A DNA stretch of 64,000 nucleotides from Strigops habroptila. Its lineage: Eukaryota; Chordata; Aves; Psittaciformes; Psittacidae. The stretch spans positions 43,300,744 through 43,364,743 of the forward strand of contig NC_044279.2 of the NCBI RefSeq assembly GCF_004027225.2, in the 5' to 3' direction. Each line of letters starts with the position of its first letter. Within the stretch, counting starts at the first letter, position 1. Shown piece by piece: positions 1 to 9,850 of this stretch. The notes under the pieces are model-generated. The model searched no databases, was not told the DNA's origin, and saw nothing but the letters and a program-made list of their open reading frames with translations. The position numbers were made by a program, and so were the translations under genes.

Positions 1-439
1 TTACTCAAATACCTTCAATAAGAACACTTTTCTGGTCTGAATATCAGTTCTCTTTTCCATCACTAAAACTAAAACAAAGTGTTATATCAGAAAAAAAAAT
101 CTCTACTTGGAACAAGTGGGTGGGATTCAGACTAATACGCATGCTTTGGTATATCCATTTGAAAATGCGGATCTAAGAACCCTAATTCCAGTTTTCATTT
201 TGGAGATAATTTCTCATTAATTCTCCTCTTCTTGCTTTCTTCATATTTCTATTACTTACTTTCTTCTCCTGCCTTTACGGAAGGCTGGGGAAAGATATGA
301 GAACTCCTGTATATCAGCAGTGACAGCCAGAGCTCAGTATGCAAAATACAATGATGTTGTTTTCTTTCCCAAGAAAATTGTTGCAGGACTTACTTACTTT
401 CTCTTCTAGGAGAAGTGAGACTGTTTTGCAATATGGTGT
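1..439. other. Intergenic, nothing recognised
   Basis: AT-rich single-copy-looking DNA to the left of the solo LTR target site. I see no coding frame of useful length, no repeat family I recognise and no RNA gene. Confidence 0.6.
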
Positions 440-1075
440 GATGTTGTCGTGGTTTAAGCCCAGCCGGTAACTCAGAACCACGCAGCCGCTCACTCACTCC
501 CCTGCTTCTTCCCTCCCCGCTCCCAGAGGCATGGGGAGGAGAATCAAAAGAATGTAAATCCCACCAGTTGAGATAAGAGCAGTCCAGTAACTAAGATATA
601 ATACAAAACCACTACTGCTACCACCAATAATACTAATGATAAGGGAAATAACAAGGGGAGAGAATATAAAACTAAAAGAGGAAGAGAAAAAAAACCAACA
701 ATAAACGCAAGTGATGCACAATACGATTGCTCACCACCCACTGACCGATACCCATCCCAATCCAAGCAGTGATCAGTCCCTTCTGGGTGACTCCCCCCAG
801 TTTATATACTGGGCATGACGTGCTGTGGTATGGAATATCCCTTTGGGTAGTTTGGGTCAGGTGTCCTGTCTCTGCTTCCTCCCAGCTTCCCGTGCCTCTC
901 CTCACTGGCAGAGCATGAGACTGAAAACTCCTTGATCAGAGTAAGCATTACTTAGCAACAACTAAAACTCGGTGTGTTATCAGCGTTGTTCTCAGACTAA
1001 AGCTGAAAACACAGCACTGCACCAGCTACTAAGAAGGAGAAAAATAACTGTTACAGCTGAACCCAGGACAGATGT
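440..1075 (-). mobile_element. Solo LTR with 5-bp target-site duplication
   Basis: The LTR proper is 445-1070 on the minus strand. Read in its own sense it begins TGTCCTGGGTTCAGCTG and ends AAACCACGACA, the same ends as the two LTRs of the provirus at 23750-31248. The direct repeat GATGT lies on both sides (440-444 and 1071-1075), showing a true integration followed by LTR-LTR recombination. Its TATA box (complement of 802-808) and a CRE-like half site ACGTCA (complement of 816-821) are preserved. It is 626 bp, about 50 bp longer than the proviral LTRs. The extra AT/pyrimidine-rich segment corresponds to roughly 664-720 here. It is more diverged from the two proviral LTRs than they are from each other, so it belongs to an older or sister subfamily. 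Confidence 0.95.
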
Positions 1076-4000
1076 ACTATTCCAGGTTTTTCTAAGTGTT
1101 TTTTTATTGAACTAGAGCGCTTCCCTTGGACAGTGAATTCACAGGCTTGCCACTAAACATTCCAATACATATTATTATTCCCAGGTTGCCTAGACGACAT
1201 TATTAGAAAGAACCAAAAAATAAATAAACCCAGTTTCTGTTCAGAAAAGTGAGCATTGCTATGTGTGATAAATCATAAGCATCCCCCTTTGTTGCAGAAA
1301 AGCACCTTGGATGTACACTTTGCATTATCAGTACATTTGCATTCTGACAGTCCTCTTCAAACCAAAATGTTCTTTAAAATGCTTTTCAAAAATTGACCTT
1401 CACTCCTGAAACTATCTTGAAGTCGCCTCAGGGAAACTATCCTTTTTGTATTAAAAATGTAATTTTTTTCTTTAATATTTAATTTCCATGGGCTTTTCAC
1501 CTGTTCTTTTTGGTTTATATTCTTCAGCTGTGTGATAAGGTACTTTTGGAGAGAAGTACCATTTTCCAGTTCAAGTAAAAGTTTGCAACATGTATTTTCA
1601 AGTAATCTACATAAGCTTTCATATAGAGAAGAAATCTGAAATTTGTTTTGTAGATGTTGAGAATGTCTGTGCCTATTAGAGTTTTAGACTTATGAAGTTC
1701 CAATGCCAATATATGTAATCACTTCCTTGAGTTTGTATGGCTTACGAATACAAAACAGTAATGCACTGAGCAACAGGAATCCCAGTGATCCACTCTCCCA
1801 AAGAATGAGGCAAATTATTCTAGACAGGCAGTTTTATGTAAGACACAACTGATCAATGAAAACCTGAAATCCCTAATGTTTGTTATGAAAGTTAGCTACA
1901 GCTCTATTAATATTTTAAAGTTCTTTTCATCCTTTTAGTGTCTAATCAATGTATCTTCTGTTTAAAGTGATCTTGGAGGTGTTTACATTCAGTTCCTGAA
2001 AAATTCTCTATCTGTCTGTGGTCTTAAAATGCCAGGGTTTTTTACCTCTGCAATTTGTTGCTAAGAGGATGCCCTAAAATGCACATAGGTAATAAATTAC
2101 TTCCCATGACAAAATAAGCATGTTTCAGCAAACACTATCAGAAGAATACTACAAAGTGTTCTTTGTAAAAAGAATATTTTTCATTGAGTGTGTATGTATG
2201 TGCTACATAGAAGAACAGAAAAACATTGTGACAGATTGATTAATTCAACTGTTTACTTGGTTTATGTGAATTCTGCTCCTACGTGTAAAATACTTGAACT
2301 AGTTAAGTCTAATTTAAACCTTATTTGAAAAGCTAAAAAGCAGCCTGCAAGATGCCTACGTGATTCTGTCTCCCTACTTGCTGCTGAATTCTGCCTGACA
2401 TGAATTGTACTAGCAGGTCATATTTATCTCTCATATTTGTTGTCATGAAATATACATTAATTTCTTCAGGGAATAACTGTTGGCCTGCAGATGGTTCACA
2501 AATGGCATGGAATGATTATTCACATTTTCCACTACTTTTTGCTTTCTGACTGGATAATTTCTGCAGCAAAGTAAGATCCGTTTCTGCAGACATTGGTTCC
2601 TCTGCTTAGCCTCACTACTCTAGTCCTGTTTAAGTCATGAGGCACTTCACTGTAGTAAAAATAAGTGGGGAATATTTTAGAGGATTATGAGCTAGAACAG
2701 CAAGAATGGCAAATGGGGTGGGGGGGGATTAATGATGCAATATGAATTATGAACTATATTTCTGGCAACTATTAGAGCATCTGATCAAAATTAGCAGTTG
2801 TAACTACTCATTTAATGAAGATCATTTACAAAAGTATTTATGTGACATGTACACAAAGTAGGCACAAACAAAGCCAAAGAAATATGCCTTAAAAATTAAA
2901 TCGATAGTTAAAGTAAACATTTCTGAAACATATTTACCCCAGACTTCTCTGCAGGATAAATTGAGTATGTGCAATATACACATCTAATATTTATATTCAT
3001 ATCTTGATCAAATTAGTATGCCATGAACCAAGAACAGAGAGGCTAGGAAGGAAATTCAGACGTTTGATGCCAGAAAGAACATATCATGATATGCAGATTG
3101 AACATTCAAAAAAAGCACACAAAAAATAGCCAAATACATAGTGAATTGGACATATCATAGGATGTTTTGGAAACACAGCAACAGCAACAATGGAAATTTT
3201 TAAACTTTGTTTAGCTAGAACAGAAAACAAAGGCAAGACCAATTTAATTAATTGATGAAAAAAACATGTTGGCCATTTAGAACATAGCAAATGTAAACCA
3301 AAATAATTGAACAGAATGGAAAAGAGAAATGTTTCCAGTTAGTGTATCTATTTTTACACATCGTATGCTCAACACACACAAAGTTTTATAAATAATTATC
3401 TCTAATGGGAAAACTCTAAGCCAACTCAGTGGGCGTTAAAAATGTGAGGCAACATGTTTGACTCAAATCTGCTTGAATATAACTATTTGATTTAAAATAA
3501 TTATTGTGCTGGTACTATCATAGTGTATACATTCAACTGCTATGTACCAGGAAAGTCACCTTTACTTTTGTGATGTATGAAGCATTTTGTATTAGCAAGT
3601 TGTAGACAAGAATGTTTGTGGTAATATTTTACAACTACTTCTACTAAGGACGCAAGAAGGATACATAATGGTTTCACAGTTCTGACCAGTTACAAGGATT
3701 TTTGTAATTTTTTGGGAAACAGAGATAAATGGTTGAATTCCTCGGTTCAGGTTCCTCCTGCAGTCAAGTAACTACTTAAGGGAGATTTTTCTGAACATTA
3801 TGAAAGGCGTTTGTTTAATGCAGTCCTTGCACGCTCTTCAAGAATTTGTCAGGGCTTTCTTGAACTATTTTCATATTTTCCTTTGTTAGTATGACAATAA
3901 ATCACCAGATGAATAATCACCATTTCTACCTGTATTCCTACCTGTCCAGGATTTCTTGTACAGCCTATGCAAAAGCAAAAAGTGAATTGATGAAGACATA

Positions 4001-5807
4001 ATTCTTCTCTGTATAAACAAAACCTCCTTTTTCCTCCAGTGGAAAATATAAGGAATTTTCCTGATCTTAATACCTTTTATATGGCATGTAGCAAGGACAC
4101 CAGCATATTTTCTATTACAAACAAGTATCAACAATCTAGCCTAGTTCTCAAACATTTTTCCCAGGAAGTTAAATTAAGGGGGTTTTATATATATATATAT
4201 ACAAATGCTCCTTTTATTGTAGTAATAAGCAGAAAAAAGTAGAAATCAACCCAACGGCACAGTATCTTTTTCACCATATAAAACAAATTTTGAATGTCAG
4301 AGTATCAAGCCTTCAAGGCATCAACTTCTAAAGCCGCCACCCCCCATTAACTAAGGAATGTTACAGTTATCTTAAAAGTAAATTCCTTACATTTGCCAAG
4401 AAAAGAAGCTTAGATTCTGTCTGCTAGGTTTCCCTGCTTAGAGACTTCACATCTGTACCTATGTATGCATAACCATGGGTGGTATTATTATATGTTTTTA
4501 AAATCCTACCTGGACTTTAAAAGTCTTACTGGAAAAGAAAACTATGAATTCAAAGTATTGAACTAGAAGTTGCTCTTGGTCCACTGGAATTTGTTCAGCT
4601 GTGGTCTCAAGTTCCATTGAGTCCTTTGTTAACCTCGTGACTTACTCTAGTTCAAAGCACTGTCTACACTGTAGCTTCCCAAAAATGGAAGTGCTTGACA
4701 GAGGCTTATTGTACAAGCTCAGTATGGATTGTTTTCCCCTCAAGAAAACTTTGGTTATGTTACACCATAGTAATTGCAGAATGGTGATGATGTCACCTTG
4801 CCAGGTTTCTGGCAATTTTTCAGTCTTCTAAGCTTGCAGACCTCAGAAATCCATTTAGTTCCCCACAGAATATAAATTTTAGCATTTGCACATGGATTTT
4901 GTTCACAACTGAAAGTTTTCTGTTCAAAATACACATATTCTCTCCCTGAAATCCAGGCAGAATACCTGTAAAGGTTCAGAGAAAATCTGAAGAGCTCTAC
5001 TCTAAGAGTAAAGAAGGGAGATGTTACAGGACCATCTAACAAGGGATGGAAAGAATTATTTTTATGGTGATACGCGCAGTAGATCATTGATCATCACAGA
5101 TAATCAGCTTTTTCTATCCTACCCTCTCAGGCCTCCCATGTCTCTATATACAATCTAGCCCCAAAGGCACAGGGTTCTACACCTCCCATCCTGTATTTTG
5201 TAAGATTGTCTTCCAGCCCTGTCCATAGTAACTCACAGTATACAGCCTTTCATTGAACACAGTAATAAGCACAAAGCCAGCCAGAAGATGAGCATTAATA
5301 TGGGATGAGTGCTCACTTCATCCTATTTCAGTTCAGCATTTTCTCTGCATGCTGCTTGCCACTTGACCTCCACTCATGAGACTGCCACTCCTTCATCCTC
5401 ATCCTCCACAGGATACCTTGCCTACGCATCCAAGGGCACTCAGGCTTCACTGCTGAAGGATGCTTTTATGCAAAACTGATGGCACAAATGGTGATAAGTT
5501 GGCACGGAGCCAAAACAACTCTGAGAAGCTTGATATCCAATCTAATAGGTGACCTTCATCCACTAGAAACAAATGGGCTAAATGATCCCTTGAGAGTATT
5601 TCCAAACCCATATTTTTATGTCTCTATCCCAGAGTATCACCTTCCATGACTTTCCTTGTCAAAGCTGCAAACAGCATTTTCCACAATGTCAGGTTTCAAA
5701 TCTTCCCTATCCTTTAGTCTACTTCTGAGGACTTTAGCAAATCACGAAATAAGATTAGTACTGGAGTTCATAGTGACATAAAAGATATGTTCATAGGTGT
5801 TTCATAC
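1076..5807. other. Intergenic AT-rich DNA
   Basis: No exon-like frame, RNA gene or recognisable transposon copy was found on either strand. Small items are a G-rich run at 2716-2728 and a TA dinucleotide run at 4186-4201. Open frames here are short (about 110 codons or less), overlap on both strands and show no domain, so I treat them as chance. Confidence 0.5.
4186..4201. repeat. (TA)8 microsatellite
   Basis: Eight uninterrupted TA units follow TTT in otherwise non-repetitive AT-rich DNA. A length polymorphism would be expected. Confidence 0.85.
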
Positions 5808-6126
5808 TGTCCTGGATTCAGCTGCAAAAGTTATTTTTCTCCTTCTTAGTAGCTGGTGCAATACTGAAGAAGCCCCATCATATAATAAACTGTCAAAAAG
5901 TGAGAAGCAATATGCCTTGTTTACAGAAGTTGTGGCTGCCCCATCCCTGGCAGTGTTCAAGGCCAGGTTGAATGGGGCTTTGAGGAACCTGGTCTGGTGG
6001 AAGGTGTCCCTGCCCATGGCAGGTGCGGGTGGAACTAGATGATCTTTAAGGTCCCTTCCAACTCAAACCGTTCTATGATTCTATGATTCTATAATTCTAT
6101 GATTCTAGGATTCTGTGATTCTGTGA
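5808..6126 (+). mobile_element. Tripartite LTR-pol-CR1 chimaeric retroelement
   Basis: Three pieces, all in + orientation, are fused. (1) 5808 to about 5866 is the first ~58 bp of the LTR U3 of the family seen at 23750 and 30675. (2) About 5861-5926 matches the RNase H start of the provirus pol (28855-28920), including codons for the KQYALFT stretch. (3) About 5925-6126 is the 3' end of a CR1 LINE, with the GGTGTCCCTGCCCATGGCAG block, the AAGGTCCCTTCCAAC block and the terminal ATTCTATG octamers. The first junction lies in GTGCTG, a 6-mer present in both U3 and pol (ATACTG here after decay). The ATAC just before the TG start also matches the bases preceding the 3' LTR of the provirus. Confidence 0.85.
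6071..6126 (+). repeat. CR1 3' terminal octamer repeats
   Basis: About seven imperfect copies of ATTCTATG, decaying to ATTCTGTG at the right. This is the diagnostic CR1 3' terminus, which ends in short direct octamers and not a poly-A tail. Confidence 0.9.
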
Positions 6127-6307
6127 CAGGCTTTCTGAAGTAAAATATTCTTTGGTTAACCTGCAACCCTCTCCCCATCTACAACGGTGACTTCATAGAT
6201 TAAATATAAATTTCATTTATATTCATAGATTAATATAAATTAAAGGCACACTTAATAGGAAAAAGTAAATTGTTAATTATTAATGAGCATTTTAATTATT
6301 TGGGTTT

Positions 6308-6364
6308 GAAAGTCAATTTAAATATATACTGATGTTCATTAAGTGTATATTTAAATTGACGTTC
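6308..6364. repeat. Near-perfect AT-rich inverted repeat (hairpin)
   Basis: The arms 6312-6329 and 6343-6360 are complementary over 18 positions, with one G-T pair, around a 13-nt loop. After one outer mismatch, three more pairs (6308-6310 with 6362-6364) extend the stem. It lies in AT-rich DNA just downstream of the CR1 tail. It could be a cruciform-prone site, a small palindromic transposon remnant, or a hairpin transcript. Nothing shows that it is transcribed. Confidence 0.75.
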
Positions 6365-7528
6365 AGGCCTAAAGCAATTATCACGATGCAATTCTGGACT
6401 CTGGAACAGGCAGGGAAAAAATTGACAGACTAATGAGAAACATAGTAGAAAATGCAAACATTTTAAAAAGGTTTAAATTTAATATCAAGAAGTCCTATGT
6501 CATTGTGTATGGACAAAAATAAACTGTTACACATCTTCATCTTTGACCCTGGTTCCTTTGCGTAACTCACCTAAACTAGTGGGGAGTTATACACTTTAGA
6601 TAACTGTGCAAAAGCCACAGGGAATGCATTGTGTTCTGCTGAAGCTTACATTACACCATGCTGTTAGCTTATAAGTCAGGTGCTGAGGTCGTGGTCTGAC
6701 TACACATTAAAGTCAGGTTTGGAGCCTATAGTGCAAGGTCAAAAATCCTGCAGTGTAAAGACAGCATTAACACCATGTTGCGTGCTCTTAATTTTACAAA
6801 ACAGTGTTTGTGTGACCACACCTGATCTGCATCAAAAATACATTACTGGGTGATATGGAAATGCATTGATCAAGTGTTAATGACTGGGATATTACAGCCT
6901 GAAGTAGACATTTGTCAAGCACTTTGATACTTATGATTCCTAACTGATGCAGGGTGCTAGGAGGGAAGCAAATGAAAAAACAATTATTGAATCATAAATA
7001 GAATGATTTTAAATATCTGAAATCCTAGAAAGATGTGGAGAACTTTGAGCAGAACATGACTGTCTTCACAAGCACCAGGGCAAAGGCAAGGTCTGAAGCT
7101 ACCACAAAAATGGAGGAATGCTCTTCTCCATGTTACATGAAACGAAAGAAGGGTGTTCTCAATCACAGAGAAAGGACAAATTACAAAACTTTCTGAGTTA
7201 TAGAGAGCTGAAACACCTCAAATCTTGGACACTAAGTTTCTGTATAACAAATCATGTTTGAAATATGAATTAGAAGACAGTAATTAATAGGATATCCAGT
7301 TTCAACTCTTCTTCGAAGAAGTGATTTTGACAGAAGATGCAAAAGAAGATGAATTACCACAATAAGGAAGAAGGAAAGCATGTCGAGATGAAAATCAACA
7401 TACATGAAACAGTTCCATGCATTGCGATAAACAACATAGCGCCTGGCCTTCAGAAGAAAATGCAGAAACTGTGAGTAATTACATCACTTTCTAAGAGCTT
7501 GCCACTGCCAGGAGAGTCTGAAGAGAGA
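6365..7528. other. Intergenic, nothing recognised
   Basis: No repeat family, RNA gene or convincing coding frame was identified in this stretch on either strand. Confidence 0.5.
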
Positions 7529-7801
7529 ATGAAGAAACAGGAATTTTTGGACATCATTGCTACAGAAGATGAATTAACCACAAGTCCAAAAGCAAATTAA
7601 ACGTTTATTTATTTTAAGTTAGACACAAGTGCACAAGCCTGTGTGCTGCCAGAAACCATGATATTATCACTGAAAGAAAAGCCACAGTTAGTAGAAGGTA
7701 AATGGTTAGATTCAGGGTTTAATAGGAGAGACCTTTCCCCTATTTTGAAAGGAAGAAAACTAAGTGTACAGGTAAAAATAACTTGGAAACTTCACAATTT
7801 C
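7529..7801 (+). pseudogene. Decayed aspartic-protease frame, Ty3/gypsy-like
   Basis: One reading frame runs through this stretch, broken by a single TAA at 7598. It reads QEFLDII...EDEL, then the stop, then YFKLDTSAQACVLPE (7610-7654). After that come ILSLKEKPQL and, about 25 residues on, LKGRKLSVQVK. This resembles the pol protease start of Ty3/gypsy-type elements in vertebrates: a FF-D-I..ED segment, then FKLDTGAQANVLP with the active-site DTG, then a hydrophobic G-k-l-V strand. Here the catalytic DTG has become DTS and the frame is closed, so it would be inactive. No zinc knuckle upstream and no RT downstream could be recognised. The assignment rests on motif memory, and a profile search is needed to exclude chance. 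Confidence 0.45.
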
Positions 7802-7814
7802 GGGGGGGGGGGGG
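7802..7814. repeat. Poly-G run (13)
   Basis: Thirteen uninterrupted G residues occur at the end of the protease-like relic, in an otherwise AT-rich context. Confidence 0.9.
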
Positions 7815-8639
7815 AGTTTTTCCTTCTTTTAAATTATCTTCTCGAGAAGATGTGTTGTTGAGAGAAACAAAATATTGAGGAAGAGTTTAAGGATTCTTCC
7901 CAGGAGGTAACATATTTTTTAAAGGAGTACATGGCAGGCTTGACAGAACTGACAGTTCACACCTCCAGCAAAGTTCTGCGTACTGTTAGCAATCCGCACA
8001 AGACATCTTAGCCAGCAGAAATAAACATGTGAGCAAGACCAGAAGCTTTGTATTGTTCCAGGCAGTACCAAAGATATAGATCTAAACCCTCCCAATTTAA
8101 ATTGAGCATAAGGAACAGAAGCAAGGAAAGAACACAGTAAAACACAGGGGTAGCCCTTTGCAAGGCCTTGTGGGGTACCATCACTCTCCTGTAACTCTAG
8201 GGGCACGTGGGGATCAGAGGGCGAGTCTGCCACTCAAAGCCACAACCTGAGGGTACAGCTATGCCACACTACTACTCAATGGCCAGATGGAAATGTAATC
8301 TCTGCAGCAGCAGAGATTAAAAGTGGTGGTTGAGGTGGCTAAGCGAGAAGCACATCTGAGTAAGGATTTAGAAAAACTGTAAAAGACCCTGGCCTAAGGT
8401 GCTACGACATTATGGGCAAAAACCTTTGGATTGCTCATAGATGATTAAGAGAAGATCATTCGTTAGTATGTACAAAAGCGTAAACTTACTGTAGGCAACA
8501 GATGTTGTCAAAGGACATGTCCACATGGTATCTCAAACTATGCCTGTTTATTGTTCATTCTCGCAAAAAGCAGGGCTCAGGCCTGGGAAGATTTGCAAAG
8601 CCTGTAGGCACAAGGCGCTAACTTCCCTTCTCTTCCAAA
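7815..8639. other. Intergenic, no recognisable pol continuation
   Basis: I looked for reverse transcriptase or RNase H motifs continuing the upstream protease-like frame and found none. No other feature was recognised. Confidence 0.4.
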
Positions 8640-9060
8640 ACAGACGGCATGATCCATCCTTGCCTATTTGGAATGGTCCATGGCCCTGACTCAGGGTGCT
8701 GAGGGCACCAGGATCTGCAGGGTCCTGACCCCTCCTCAGCACTGCTCCAAGCCTGACCACAGCTCAGGACCCCATGCCCACCCCTGGGGCCATCAGTGAC
8801 ACCACAGCAGTGTTGGTCTCCAGCTCCCCACAGCCCTGCCCTGTCCTGGCCCTGCTGAGTTGGACCTACCCACAGACAAATGTTTCAGCCTCAGCCCCTT
8901 CCCCAGGGAGGTGCCCCCCAGCCAGCTGTCCCCAGCTGCCCTGTTCCTGGCTGGGGTGGTGGGATGGGATTTGGTGCCAGGCCCTGCCCTGCTGCCCCTG
9001 GAAGCCCTGGGCCCCCACTGCACCCAGGCACCCTGAGCAGTATCTGAAACCATGGCAGCT
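8640..9060. other. GC-rich patch of unknown origin
   Basis: A sharp rise in GC, rich in CCC and CTG words (for example CCCTGCCCTGCTGCCCCTGG near 8980-9000), stands out from AT-rich flanks. It has few CpGs, so it does not look like a CpG-island promoter. Open frames occur on both strands, as expected from composition alone, and none shows a domain. It may be an old repeat body or a local gene-conversion hotspot. I could not assign it. Confidence 0.4.
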
Positions 9061-9811
9061 GACAGTCCAACACTGCTCAGGGCTGCTTCTATGAGAGTTT
9101 AGCTTGAACCTATGTCCTTTTACTGCTATTTATGTATACAGGTCTCAATTCTAGTTGCACTCTGCTGGTAGCTTATGAGAGATTGGACAATAATTTTACA
9201 TTTTCTACTGCATTAACATGATTTTCAGTTGATTTTCAGTTTACGTTCAGTTGAGGAAGAGAGGTGAGGAATTAAAACTTCAAGAAGTTATTTTAAAGCC
9301 AGAGCCATAACCTCTGGGCATGAGGACTTATTTCATGGCTTGCTGCTCAGCTCATAATGGGGCACGAATGAAAGAACTCTTTGCCAGACTTCACCACAAA
9401 ATCAGAAATGGACTTGCTGAATAATGGATCTCTGTGAGAAACTGAGCTGCGTGAGCTGGTACCAGAGCAGCTGAAGTTGGAGTTCCCTTTCCCCTGGGGC
9501 AATGATGTTGGTGCCACATCTGAATTTTAGGGACTGAAATTTTGGCTCATGAATTTAGGAAGTCTGGGTGCCCAAGCGGTACCTGAGAAAATTAAGGGAT
9601 GCCAGAATCATACACCCATATGCACAGTGAACCATCTACAGCTTACCAGTTCACAGGATTTACTTTCCTTATTCCTTATTCTATGAATAAAGAATTATTT
9701 GTCTTTGAATTCCCCAAATAAGTCTTTCTATTTTTTGCAAGAATAATATTTCTTGCAGAAAATTAGCAAGGACTGCTTTTAAAATGCGAGTAACAGATGA
9801 TAGGCTCACGT

Positions 9812-9850
9812 AATGATTTAGGTTGGAAAGGACCTTGGGAGGCCAGCTAA
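9812..9850 (-). mobile_element. CR1 3'-end scrap
   Basis: The segment AATGATTTAGGTTGGAAAGG followed by ACCTTGGGAGG is the reverse complement of the end of a CR1 3' UTR (compare the minus-strand copy at 47930-47970). The rest of the element is not recognisable. Confidence 0.55.

Noticed and set aside
8774..9094. 106-codon Pro/Ser-rich plus-strand frame, with open minus-strand frames opposite
   Set aside because: It is explained by the GC-rich patch. No domain, and both strands are open.
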